Origin: Hominenteromicrobium mulieris
Lineage (GTDB): Bacteria; Bacillota; Clostridia; Oscillospirales; Acutalibacteraceae
Length of the DNA stretch: 64,000 nucleotides
Assembly: GCF_020687165.1 (NCBI RefSeq)
Contig: NZ_JAJEQC010000001.1
Strand: one strand, 5' to 3'
Shown here: in pieces, positions 9,030 to 16,501 of the stretch
Layout: every line of letters begins with the position of its first letter
How positions within the stretch are numbered: position 1 is the stretch's first letter
Made by a program: the position numbers and the translations under genes
Notes under the pieces: model-generated
Database searches by the model: none
Seen by the model: the letters and a program-made list of their open reading frames with translations, nothing else
Told to the model about the DNA's origin: nothing

Positions 9030-9434
9030 ATAAATGCACCTCCTGTGGACCGCGGCCGCATACCGTGATCCGGTAAAACCGTTTCAAAAAATTACGAAAT
9101 CATAAAAATCCAAATCATGTGCGTATATGCGTACATGAGCACGCTCATATAAATAAGAAATACCCCAGCGCGGATTACTATTTTAGCGCAACTTTTCTGG
9201 ATTTACAAGGGCTTTTGCAGCTTTTTTGCATTTATAAAGAGATTTGTAAGATTTGATTTTAAAACTGAACAGAAGATTTACATAAGGCGCAAAACTTTAT
9301 TGAAGTTGCACAAGATTTGTCTGCACAACTTGAACAATGCGCTGTATTGAAATGGGCATGACAGGCGTGCTATAATACGAAATATAAAGGGTGCGCGTTT
9401 GCCGCCCGAGGTTTAGGAGGCTGCTTTCATATCT
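9030..9434. other. Intergenic region between divergent membrane-protein and lysR genes
   Basis: About 400 AT-rich bases. The part near 9330-9376 holds the lysR promoter and a possible operator. Around 9118-9150 there are short palindromic pieces (GCGTATATGCGT, GAGCACGCTC), but I see no convincing promoter for the minus-strand gene and no open reading frame. Confidence 0.5.
9303..9376 (+). promoter_or_regulatory. lysR promoter with an imperfect palindrome upstream
   Basis: TTGAAA (9347-9352), 18-nt spacer, TATAAT (9371-9376). Immediately upstream AAGTTG (9303-9308) and CAACTT (9326-9331) form an interrupted dyad. LysR-type regulators commonly bind such sites and control their own genes, so this is a candidate autoregulatory operator. 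Confidence 0.6.
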
Positions 9435-10322
9435 ATGGATATACGAGTCTTGCAGTATTTTCTGGCTGTTGTGCGTGAGGAGAACATCACGAAGGCGGCA
9501 CAGCTTTTACATATCACACAGCCCACACTTTCCCGCCAGCTGATGGGGCTGGAGCAGGAGCTTGGCGTGAAGCTGTTCAGCCGCAACAACCACAGCGTCA
9601 CGTTGACGGAGGAGGGGATGTTATTCCGCCGCCGCGCAGAGGAAATCGTGACGCTTTCCGAAATGACGAAGCGGGAATTAAAGCAGGAGGCAATGCTGAC
9701 CGGCGAAATTTCCATCGGCAGCGGCGAGTACCACGGCTCCTGCCATCTTTCCGGCATTTTGGCGGCGTTTCGCGCCGAGCACCCGAACGTGACGTACAGC
9801 ATTTATAGCGGCAACTCCGATAACATTAAGGAGCGCATTGAACGCGGCACGTTGGACATTGGTTTGCTGTTGGAGCCGGTGGAAATCAGCAAGTATGATT
9901 TTCTGCACTTCCCGGTGCCGGAAACGTGGAACGCGCTGGTGCGGTCGGATTCGCCGCTGGCGCAGAAGCCGTATTTGACGCCACAGGACATTGTGCCGTA
10001 CCCGGCGGTGTTTTCGCGCCGGGACCAGATCCGCAGTGAGATTGTGAACTGGTTCGGCGACAGCGCGGACCGGCTCAACATTATCGCGCACGGCGATTTG
10101 CAATACAACATGGCTTCGGTCATTCGCCGCGAAAACGGCGTGCTGTTCACGCTGAAGCTCGACTTGCAGCATAACGGCCTGAAATTCGTGCCGCTGCAGC
10201 CGCCGATCCGCGCCGCGACGGTGCTCGTTTGGAAAAAGAACCGTGTGCTCTCACCGCTAACGAACGCGTTTCTCGATTTTGCGAAGAAATACATTTCCGG
10301 CATGGAGAAGGATAAAAAATAG
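9435..10322 (+). CDS. LysR-family transcriptional regulator
   Basis: 295 residues: an N-terminal winged helix-turn-helix (ITKAAQLLHITQPTLSRQL, about 16-34) and a periplasmic-binding-protein-like effector domain (about 90-290). An AGGAGG lies 14 nt before the ATG, rather far. The aldo/keto reductase begins 76 nt downstream behind its own promoter and is a plausible target. The effector is unknown; the family assignment is secure. Confidence 0.92.
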   Translation: MDIRVLQYFLAVVREENITKAAQLLHITQPTLSRQLMGLEQELGVKLFSRNNHSVTLTEEGMLFRRRAEEIVTLSEMTKRELKQEAMLTGEISIGSGEYHGSCHLSGILAAFRAEHPNVTYSIYSGNSDNIKERIERGTLDIGLLLEPVEISKYDFLHFPVPETWNALVRSDSPLAQKPYLTPQDIVPYPAVFSRRDQIRSEIVNWFGDSADRLNIIAHGDLQYNMASVIRRENGVLFTLKLDLQHNGLKFVPLQPPIRAATVLVWKKNRVLSPLTNAFLDFAKKYISGMEKDKK

Positions 10323-10325
10323 GTA

Positions 10326-10355
10326 TTGGACATTATTTTGATGGTTTAGTATACT
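10326..10355 (+). promoter_or_regulatory. Promoter of the aldo/keto reductase gene
   Basis: TTGGAC (10326-10331), 18-nt spacer, TATACT (10350-10355), about 40 nt before the start codon. Confidence 0.65.
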
Positions 10356-10398
10356 GAAAGCAAGAAATCACGAATTTTTATAGAAAAGGGGAAGACAC

Positions 10399-11388
10399 AT
10401 GGAATACGTAAAACTCGGCAACTCTGACCTGAATGTTTCGCGCATTTGCCTTGGCTGCATGGGCTTTGGCGAAGCGGCCGCGGGGCAGCACCGCTGGACG
10501 CTGGATGAGGAAAGCTCCAACGAGATTATCAAAGCGGCGCTCGAGAACGGCATCAACTTTTTTGACACGGCGATGAGCTACCAAGGCGGCACGAGCGAGA
10601 TGTTTGTCGGCCGTGTGCTGCGCGATTTTGCCCGCCGCGAGGATGTGGTGCTGGCGACGAAATTTGAGCCGCGCACCGACGAGGAGATTGCAAACGGCGT
10701 GACGGGGCAGCAGCACGTGAAAAACTGCCTCGATGCAAGCCTGAAGCGTCTCGGTATGGACTACGTTGATCTGTACATCTGCCACATGTGGGACTATCGC
10801 ACGCCCATTGAGGAGATTATGGAGGGGCTGAACGACGCGGTGAAGGCCGGCAAGGTCCGCGCCATCGGCATCTCAAACTGCTATGCGTGGCAGCTGGCGC
10901 AGGCGAATTACTACGCCCGTATGCACGGCATGGCGGAGTTTGTGTCCGTTCAAGGGCATTATAATCTCATTTTCCGCGAGGAGGAGCGCGAAATGGCGCC
11001 GTTCTGCAAGGCGGAGAACATTGCGATGACGCCATACAGTGCACTCGCCGCAGGGCGGCTCTCGAGGCATCCTGGTGAGAGCTCCAAGCGCCTTGAGGAA
11101 GACAACTACGCGAAATTTAAGTACGACAAGACCGCCGAGACCGACGGTGTAATCATTGACCGTGTGGCGGAGCTGGCCGAGAAGCGCGGCTGTACCATGA
11201 CGGAGATCGCCCTCGCGTGGCTGCTGACGAAGGTTGCGTCGCCCATCTGCGGCGCAACAAATCTTTCGCACATCACGGGGCTTGTGAACGCCGTTGAATT
11301 GAGGCTCACCGCTGACGAGATTGCATACCTTGAAGAGCCCTACGTGCCGCACGCGTTGGTCGGCGTGATGGCGCAGAACCATGGGTGA
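10399..11388 (+). CDS. Aldo/keto reductase
   Basis: 329 residues of the AKR family, NAD(P)H-dependent reduction of carbonyl compounds in an (alpha/beta)8 barrel. Visible landmarks: FFDTAMSYQGGTSE (catalytic Asp and Tyr), VVLATKFEP (catalytic Lys), DLYICHMWDY (the histidine segment) and AIGISNCY. Conserved spacing suggests the AKR11/13-like YajO/general-stress subgroup. RBS AAAAGGGGAAG precedes ATG 10399. Downstream the DNA passes directly into repeat and tRNA sequence. Substrate unknown. Confidence 0.92.
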   Translation: MEYVKLGNSDLNVSRICLGCMGFGEAAAGQHRWTLDEESSNEIIKAALENGINFFDTAMSYQGGTSEMFVGRVLRDFARREDVVLATKFEPRTDEEIANGVTGQQHVKNCLDASLKRLGMDYVDLYICHMWDYRTPIEEIMEGLNDAVKAGKVRAIGISNCYAWQLAQANYYARMHGMAEFVSVQGHYNLIFREEEREMAPFCKAENIAMTPYSALAAGRLSRHPGESSKRLEEDNYAKFKYDKTAETDGVIIDRVAELAEKRGCTMTEIALAWLLTKVASPICGATNLSHITGLVNAVELRLTADEIAYLEEPYVPHALVGVMAQNHG

Positions 11389-11404
11389 TTTGGAGACGCC
11401 GTGT

Positions 11405-11448
11405 ATTTCACTGCCCGCAGGGCAATTTCACATATCGAAGGGATTCGT
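11405..11448 (-). repeat. Short copy of the GTGAAAT-spaced hairpin element
   Basis: On the minus strand, behind the tRNA-Tyr terminator, GTGAAAT - TGCCC/TGC/GGGCA hairpin - GTGAAAT is preceded by a decayed hairpin. It uses the same spacer as the longer element at 14963-15118, which follows the other tRNA-Tyr gene in the same relative position. Confidence 0.65.
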
Positions 11449-11455
11449 TTCGTTG

Positions 11456-11488
11456 AAAAAAGGACTTTGCAAACGCAAAGTCCTTTTT
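11456..11488 (-). terminator. Terminator of the minus-strand tRNA-Tyr gene
   Basis: AAAAGGACTTTGC, a GTTT loop and GCAAAGTCCTTTT, immediately 3' of the tRNA. Nearly the same hairpin ends the tRNA genes at 14925 and 61183. Confidence 0.85.
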
Positions 11489-11489
11489 C

Positions 11490-11574
11490 TGGTGGAGGAG
11501 GGTGGATTCGAACCACCGAAGCTAGAAGCAGCAGATTTACAGTCTGTCCCCTTTGGCCACTCGGGAACTCCTCC
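11490..11574 (-). tRNA. tRNA-Tyr (GTA anticodon)
   Basis: 85 nt with encoded CCA. Acceptor stem GGAGGAG/CTCCTCC, anticodon loop CTGTAAA, long type II variable arm and T-loop TTCGAAT. It is a near-identical inverted copy of the gene at 14841-14925; the one difference I see is TAG versus TTG in the variable arm. Confidence 0.95.
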
Positions 11575-11758
11575 ATATACAGAGTTGCGTAAACGCAAAC
11601 TCATATTATAAAAACGGGAAACCCGTTTGTTGCAAGGCGAACACACTGCTCGCTTGAGACAATCGTTATTATAATACATCGGTGTGCAAAAGTCAACCCT
11701 GTTTTTGCGAAAATTTGTGTTTTTTCGCGGGGGAAAGACTTTGCGGTTCTGGTTTGGC

Positions 11759-11787
11759 TTGACATCATCGCTTTGGGGCGGTATACT
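11759..11787 (+). promoter_or_regulatory. Promoter of larC
   Basis: TTGACA (11759-11764), 17-nt spacer, TATACT (11782-11787): near-consensus sigma-A. It predicts a start near 11794 and hence a leader of about 125 nt. Confidence 0.85.
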
Positions 11788-11793
11788 GTATTT

Positions 11794-11919
11794 ATTGCGG
11801 CAGGAAGCTGCGAGGGCGTTGAAGCGCCGGATCTTGTTTTTATAGGATTAAATTGTGCCAGCGGAGGCGCGCGGACTGTATGGGGTTCGTGCGCCTTTTT
11901 GATTTTAGGAGGAATTTGC
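11794..11919 (+). promoter_or_regulatory. Structured larC leader with an intrinsic terminator (possible riboswitch or attenuator)
   Basis: The leader contains GCAG/CTGC and GGCG/CGCC hairpins (about 11800-11827). A possible closing helix pairs GGCA (11799-11802) with TGCC (11856-11859). A terminator-like stem, GGCGCGCG (11866-11873) with CGTGCGCC (11888-11895), then runs into TTTTT (11896-11900). The larC ribosome site follows 7 nt later, so transcription must pass this terminator. I do not recognise a named riboswitch. Nickel sensing would fit LarC's role but is only inference. Confidence 0.6.
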
Positions 11920-13182
11920 ATGAAGACTTTGTATTTTGACTGCGGCATGGGTGCGGCGGGCGACATGCTTTCGGCGGCGCTTTTAGAACTGTTTGACGAC
12001 AAACAGGCAGTGCTCGACGAGCTGAACGCGCTCGGTATCCCCGGTGTGGAATTTAAGGCGGAAGTGAGCACGAAATGCGGCATCAACGGCACGCATCTTT
12101 CCGTTACGGTGAACGGCGAGGAGGAAGAAAGCGCTGACGTGCACGACCACGAACATCACGCTCACGACCATGTACACGAACATGAGCATCACCACGACCA
12201 CGATCACGAACATACGCATGAGCATGAACACGACCACGGGCATCACCACCACAGCAGCATGGCGGATATCGAGCATATCATCGGGCATCTGCCGTTGGAG
12301 AATGCGGTGCGTGCAGACGTGATTGCGGTGTATAAGCTCATTGCGGAGGCGGAGAGCCATGCGCACGGCATGCCGGTTTCGGAGATCCACTTTCATGAAG
12401 TCGGCACAATGGACGCGGTGGCGGACATTACGGCGGCGTGCTTGCTCATCCGCAAGCTTGCACCGGAGAAGATTGTTGCGTCACCGGTGCATGTAGGCGC
12501 GGGAAAGGTGCGCTGTGCACACGGTGTGCTGCCTGTTCCGGCCCCGGCCACGGCGTATATTCTGCGCGACGTGCCGATCTACGGCGGGCGCATTCAGGGT
12601 GAGCTCTGCACGCCGACGGGCGCGGCTTTGCTGAAGCACTTTGCGGCAGCGTTCGGCGATATGCCGGTTATGCGCGTGCAGCGCGTGGGTTACGGCATGG
12701 GCAAGAAGGACTTTGAAGTGGCAAACTGTGTGCGCGCGATGCTGGGCGAAACCGGCGACGGCGCGGACTCCGTTTACGAGCTGAACTGCAACATCGACGA
12801 TATGACCGCCGAGATGATTGGCTTTGCGGCGGAGAAGATTCGCGAGGCGGGCGCGGTGGAGGTCTTCACGACCGCCGTTATGATGAAGAAAAACCGCCCT
12901 GGCACGCTGCTGACGGTGCTGTGCCGCGAGGCGCAGAAGGAGGCCGTTGTGCAGGCGATTTTCAAACACACGGCGACCATCGGCATCCGCGAGACGCTGT
13001 GCCGCCGCTATGTGCTGACCCGCACGGAGGAGACGGTGGAGACCGCCCTCGGCCCGGTGCGCCGCAAGGTGTCTTCCGGTTACGGCGTGCAGCGCGCGAA
13101 GTTTGAGCACGATGACCTGGCGGCGCTCGCCGAGAAAAACGGGTTGAGCCTCACGGAAGTGATGAATAAGATTGATAGATAA
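11920..13182 (+). CDS. larC: Nickel-pincer cofactor biosynthesis protein LarC
   Basis: 420 residues. LarC is the CTP-dependent nickel insertase that completes the nickel-pincer nucleotide of lactate racemase-type (LarA) enzymes. The N-terminus MKTLYFDCGMGAAGDM is the family signature. A histidine-rich stretch (about residues 72-110) looks like a nickel-binding or storage segment, and EIHFHEVGTMDAVADI follows. In Lactiplantibacillus the protein is made by ribosomal frameshifting from two frames; here it is a single frame. The ATG at 11920 follows AGGAGG by seven bases. larA, larB and larE are absent from the window, so its partners must be elsewhere. Confidence 0.93.
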   Translation: MKTLYFDCGMGAAGDMLSAALLELFDDKQAVLDELNALGIPGVEFKAEVSTKCGINGTHLSVTVNGEEEESADVHDHEHHAHDHVHEHEHHHDHDHEHTHEHEHDHGHHHHSSMADIEHIIGHLPLENAVRADVIAVYKLIAEAESHAHGMPVSEIHFHEVGTMDAVADITAACLLIRKLAPEKIVASPVHVGAGKVRCAHGVLPVPAPATAYILRDVPIYGGRIQGELCTPTGAALLKHFAAAFGDMPVMRVQRVGYGMGKKDFEVANCVRAMLGETGDGADSVYELNCNIDDMTAEMIGFAAEKIREAGAVEVFTTAVMMKKNRPGTLLTVLCREAQKEAVVQAIFKHTATIGIRETLCRRYVLTRTEETVETALGPVRRKVSSGYGVQRAKFEHDDLAALAEKNGLSLTEVMNKIDR

Positions 13183-13197
13183 AATATAAAGGTTTAT

Positions 13198-13225
13198 GGG
13201 CCTCGCGTTTTGCGGGGCTCTTTTT
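13198..13225 (+). terminator. Terminator of larC
   Basis: GGGCCTCGC, GTTTT loop, GCGGGGCTC (two G-U pairs), then TTTTT. Confidence 0.8.
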
Positions 13226-13286
13226 CTGTGTGCGGCAAAACTTGCAAAAGTATTGCAAAAGAACTGCAAAAACTGTACGGTTTATA

Positions 13287-13315
13287 TTGAAACAGCGGGG
13301 CGGGTGTGGTATGCT
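13287..13315 (+). promoter_or_regulatory. Promoter of the secreted-protein gene
   Basis: TTGAAA (13287-13292), 17-nt spacer, TATGCT (13310-13315), about 44 nt before the start codon. Confidence 0.7.
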
Positions 13316-13358
13316 CTGGGCGTAGGAAGGTTACACAAAACCGAAAGGAGCATTGGTT

Positions 13359-14399
13359 ATGAAACGGACGTTAAGGACGAAAATCTGGTGTGTTGTGTTG
13401 GCAGTTGCGTGCGTCAGCGGCGTGGCCTTTGGCGTTGCAAATTTGCCGCGTGTGCAGGCGGAGGCGGTCTCCGGCGGCGTGGAGGTCACGGAGGCACCGG
13501 GGAATGAAGCAGTAGTTTCGGAAGAAAGCAAAGCGGAAGTGCCGGAGATCTCTGGAAATCCCGAAATCTCCGAAGTATCTGAAACGGCGGAGGTATCTTC
13601 TGCGAAAGAAGAATTTGAATCGCATTTTACAGCGGATGAAAAACTGGATTTCTCCAAGATACCGAAAATCGTTCGCACGGAAGACGGGAGCATTTCAATT
13701 GAAAACGGCGACGGCAGTTTTGATGCAGAGAATGACCCGTACTTTTCTGCATCGAGCATTTACGGCGGTAAAAATGTGAAAGCCACGATCAAAGACGTGC
13801 ATATGTCCAATAAACTTGAATATGGTCTTACGCCAGCGGATAACGACTGCTTTGTTCCGTGGTGGATAAATGGTGGTTACCCGTGGCTGGAGACCTGCGA
13901 GCTGAACGAAGACGGCACGCTTTCTTCGCCGCATTATGCGTTTGCGTATGTCACAATCGGCTTTGAGAACACCGGAGATGAAGCGACGGGATTCCTTTCC
14001 GGAGTATACGACATGGGACAGTATGACACAGACGGCTGCCCTTTGGATATGTCCGAGTGCACGACCGACAAGCGAGAGCTGATCAACGGCATTGCAGAAG
14101 TTCCGATGAATGCGGAAGACCCGAACAAGACCGGGAATATTCTGTTGGAGCCGGGGCAGACAAGAGAGCTTGTCTTCATATATCTTTTGTCTGACGAGAG
14201 CGTCTATGTGCGCACAGATGATGAAGCCGCTGAAAGAGACGGTGTGAAAAATTACATTGAGATCGTAGAAAACTACTTTATCGACGCCTATACGGAAACC
14301 GATTGCCGATATACAATCGATGTCAACAGCGGTTTGGGCCCGTTTGTGCACTATGACGTGAGCGACATTGTGAATGATTTCTTTACGGAGCACAAATAA
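13359..14399 (+). CDS. Secreted protein of unknown function
   Basis: 346 residues. A signal peptide is clear (KRTLRTK charged end, hydrophobic core, probable cleavage after VQA near residue 33). A low-complexity Glu/Ser/Val-rich linker (about 40-90) leads into an acidic beta-rich domain that I cannot assign. It contains cysteines near CFVPWW, TCELNE, GCPLDMSEC and DCRYT that could form disulfides. The ATG at 13359 is eight bases after AAAGGAG; a TTG six bases earlier is less likely. It has its own promoter and terminator and is not obviously linked to larC. Probably a cell-surface or exported protein. Confidence 0.7.
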   Translation: MKRTLRTKIWCVVLAVACVSGVAFGVANLPRVQAEAVSGGVEVTEAPGNEAVVSEESKAEVPEISGNPEISEVSETAEVSSAKEEFESHFTADEKLDFSKIPKIVRTEDGSISIENGDGSFDAENDPYFSASSIYGGKNVKATIKDVHMSNKLEYGLTPADNDCFVPWWINGGYPWLETCELNEDGTLSSPHYAFAYVTIGFENTGDEATGFLSGVYDMGQYDTDGCPLDMSECTTDKRELINGIAEVPMNAEDPNKTGNILLEPGQTRELVFIYLLSDESVYVRTDDEAAERDGVKNYIEIVENYFIDAYTETDCRYTIDVNSGLGPFVHYDVSDIVNDFFTEHK

Positions 14400-14410
14400 T
14401 TTCGATGGGA

Positions 14411-14440
14411 AGGCCCGGCTTTTGCCGGGCTGTTTCCTTA
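14411..14440 (+). terminator. Terminator of the secreted-protein gene
   Basis: GCCCGGC, TTTT loop, GCCGGGC, followed by a weak T-rich stretch (TGTTTCCTT). Confidence 0.65.
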
Positions 14441-14495
14441 TGTTTCTGCGGTTTTGCGGAGAAAAAGGAAATTTTCAAATTTTTTCATTTTAGAG

Positions 14496-14524
14496 TTGAC
14501 AGAACGGCGCGAAATTGCTATAAT
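14496..14524 (+). promoter_or_regulatory. Promoter of the tRNA-Lys/Thr genes
   Basis: Consensus TTGACA (14496-14501), 17-nt spacer, TATAAT (14519-14524), 13 nt before tRNA-Lys. Confidence 0.85.
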
Positions 14525-14537
14525 ATTAAAGCTGTAT

Positions 14538-14613
14538 GACTCATTAGCTCAGTTGGCAGAGCACTTGACTTTTAATCAAGGTGTCCGGAGTTCGAATCTC
14601 CGATGGGTCACCA
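14538..14613 (+). tRNA. tRNA-Lys (TTT anticodon)
   Basis: 76 nt with CCA. Acceptor GACTCAT/ATGGGTC (G-U pairs), anticodon stem CTTGA/TCAAG around CTTTTAA, T arm CGGAG-TTCGAAT-CTCCG. Confidence 0.95.
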
Positions 14614-14635
14614 AGCGCGTTTTTACGCGCTATGC

Positions 14636-14711
14636 GCTGGTGTAGCTCAGTTGGTAGAGCAGCTGATTTGTAATCAGCAGGTCAGGGGTTCGAGTCCGTT
14701 CACCAGCTCCA
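14636..14711 (+). tRNA. tRNA-Thr (TGT anticodon), with a mismatch in the T stem
   Basis: 76 nt with CCA. Acceptor GCTGGTG/CACCAGC, anticodon stem GCTGA/TCAGC around TTTGTAA. The T stem reads AGGGG against CCGTT, leaving a G-G opposition in the middle and a G-U next to it; the other arms pair normally. Cotranscribed with tRNA-Lys, 22 nt upstream. A second, GGT-anticodon tRNA-Thr lies at 61.1 kb. Confidence 0.9.
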
Positions 14712-14840
14712 GTTGATTAAAATTGAGAACATTTTGTTTTCGTTTTTATATATTGTTTCCGAGTGTTTTGCTTGGCAGCAATAAACGGAACTTGTTTCTG
14801 TTTTTATAATATGAGTTTGCGTTTACGCAGCTCTGTATAT

Positions 14841-14925
14841 GGAGGAGTTCCCGAGTGGCCAAAGGGGACAGACTGTAAATCTGCTGCTTCTTGCTTCGGT
14901 GGTTCGAATCCACCCTCCTCCACCA
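14841..14925 (+). tRNA. tRNA-Tyr (GTA anticodon), second copy
   Basis: 85 nt with CCA and a long variable arm. The gene, about 44 nt upstream (including TTTTTATAATATGAG) and the downstream terminator are almost identical to the minus-strand copy at 11490-11574, making an inverted duplication about 3.3 kb apart. Confidence 0.95.
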
Positions 14926-14926
14926 G

Positions 14927-14960
14927 AAAAAAGGACTTTGCGTTTGCAGAGTCCTTTTTT
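14927..14960 (+). terminator. Terminator of tRNA-Tyr
   Basis: AAGGACTTTGC and GCAGAGTCCTT with a GTTT loop, then TTTT. Shared design with the hairpins at 11456 and 61186. Confidence 0.85.
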
Positions 14961-14962
14961 CA

Positions 14963-15118
14963 GTGAAATAAATTCCTTCGGGATTTGTGAAATATACCTT
15001 CGGTATAGTGAAAAAACAACCTACGGTTGTTGTGAAATGCGCTGCGGCGCGTGAGATTTATTTCATTTCACTTGATGCGTAGCATCAAATTCCACAAGTG
15101 CGGCAGCACGTATTTCAC
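14963..15118. repeat. GTGAAAT-spaced multi-hairpin element
   Basis: Four small hairpins separated by GTGAAAT-like spacers (stems AAATTCC/GGATTT, ATACC/GGTAT, ACAACC/GGTTGT, GCGC/GGCGC; loops TTCG, TTC, TAC, TGC) lead to a centre near 15056-15071 (GTGAGATTTATTTC, then ATTTCAC). After the centre the spacer appears inverted as ATTTCAC, with two more hairpins (GATGC/GCATC, GTGC/GCAC). Every stem differs in sequence yet pairs. It fills most of the gap between tRNA-Tyr and the GDSL gene; no coding sequence is seen. Confidence 0.7.
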
Positions 15119-15173
15119 ATTGTGCGTCAGCTGCGGGTCTTTGTCACCGTGGTAGGTATTTTGCACAGTGCCC

Positions 15174-15202
15174 TTGTAATTTTGTAGAAATCCGATTATA
15201 AT
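15174..15202 (+). promoter_or_regulatory. Promoter of the GDSL hydrolase gene
   Basis: TTGTAA (15174-15179), 17-nt spacer, TATAAT (15197-15202), 36 nt before the start codon. Confidence 0.7.
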
Positions 15203-15238
15203 ATAACCAGAAATTTACTCTTTTAGGGGGAGTTTACC

Positions 15239-15904
15239 ATGATTTTTGAAAATATGGATCGCATTATTTTTGCAGGGGATTCCGTAACGGATATGGGCAG
15301 CGCACAGCCGGTGGGCGAGGGCTTGTTTGACAACATGGGTCACGGCTATCCGCGCGTCATCGAGAGCCTTGTGACGGCGACTTACCCGGAGCTGAGCATT
15401 CGTTTTACGAACTCCGGCATCAGCGGCAATACGTCGAAAGACCTGCTTGCGCGCTATGAGCGCGACGTGCTTTCCTTGAACCCGCAGTGGGTGTCTATCT
15501 GCATCGGCATCAATGATGTGTGGCGGCAGTTTGATTCTCCGGCGCTTACCGATCAGGCGGTCGACCCGGTGGAATATGAAGAAAATCTGCGCACGATGAT
15601 CGAACAGGCGAAAATGGTTGCGAAGGGCGTTATCGTCTGCACGCCGTACTACATGGAGCCGAACAAGAGCGACTTTATGCGTGCCAGAATGCAGGAATAT
15701 GTGGACATCTGCGAGCGCCTTGCCGAAGAATACGGCTGCCGTTTTGTGAACTTCCAAGCGGTGTATGACAAGTTTTTGCAGTATAAACACTCCTCACTCA
15801 TCGCATGGGACCGCGTGCACCCGAACCAGATCGGCGCGACGCTGATGGCGAAGGAATGGCTTTCGAAGTGCGGGTTTGAATACGACCACACGCCGGAGGC
15901 GTAA
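15239..15904 (+). CDS. SGNH/GDSL-family hydrolase
   Basis: 221 residues, cytoplasmic (no signal peptide). Block I FAGDSVTD carries the catalytic Ser, SGISGNT the oxyanion Gly/Asn, GINDVW block III, and DRVHPN the Asp and His of the triad. Such enzymes are esterases or lipases, often deacetylating sugars. It precedes a remnant of a sugar-isomerase-type gene and lies in a glycan-active region, so a carbohydrate ester substrate is plausible, though this is inference. RBS AGGGGGAG precedes ATG 15239. Confidence 0.9.
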   Translation: MIFENMDRIIFAGDSVTDMGSAQPVGEGLFDNMGHGYPRVIESLVTATYPELSIRFTNSGISGNTSKDLLARYERDVLSLNPQWVSICIGINDVWRQFDSPALTDQAVDPVEYEENLRTMIEQAKMVAKGVIVCTPYYMEPNKSDFMRARMQEYVDICERLAEEYGCRFVNFQAVYDKFLQYKHSSLIAWDRVHPNQIGATLMAKEWLSKCGFEYDHTPEA

Positions 15905-15934
15905 GATCCCATTATAATCTGGGGGAGTTGAAAG

Positions 15935-16483
15935 CATGAAATTTGGTGTGCAGCTTTACGGCCCGCTCAACAACATGCAGGGCGAGGTTTTGGAAAAGCT
16001 TGCTGCGCTTTCCGCGACATCGACGGCAGGCAGGAAGTGGACGTGTACACGATCCCGGTGAACGGCGGCGCGGAAAAGCGACTGACAAAGGGTGGCTTTA
16101 ACGACGGCCCGGAGTATTCCCCGGACGGAAAGTACATTTGGTATAACGCTACAAACTCCGGCTTGATGCAGGTTTGGCGCATGGAGCGGGACGGCGGCGA
16201 GCAAACGCAGATCACCGAAAACCGGCGGAACAACTGGTTCCCACATGTATCACCGGACGGAAAACGGGTGGTCTATATTTCCTACGGCCCGGAGCAGCTG
16301 GAGCCGCACGAGCACCTGCCGAACATGCCGGTGGAGCTGTGGCTGATGGATGCGGACGGCGAAAATCAGCACAAAATTCTGTCGCTGTTTGGCGGGCAAG
16401 GTTCGATCAACGTGAACTCCTGGGCCGGAGACAGCATACGGTTTGCATTTGTGAGCTACGCGATTTTGGAAGACCCGAAATGA
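15935..16483 (+). pseudogene. Fused remnant: sugar-phosphate-isomerase start joined out of frame to a TolB-like beta-propeller tail
   Basis: After a good ribosome site (GGGGGAG), ATG 15935 begins MKFGVQLYGPL, typical of the N-terminus of sugar phosphate isomerase/epimerases. About 27 codons later the similarity stops and that frame ends at a TGA. In the next frame, from about 16005, the DNA encodes the C-terminal half of a TolB/PD40 beta-propeller protein (DVYTIPVNGGAEKRLT, YSPDGKYIW, WFPHVSPDGK, GGQGSINVNSW) running to 16483. The most economical explanation is a deletion of one or more kilobases that joined two neighbouring genes. An assembly join is the alternative. Confidence 0.75.
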
Positions 16484-16501
16484 CTGACGAGGTGAATAAA
16501 A

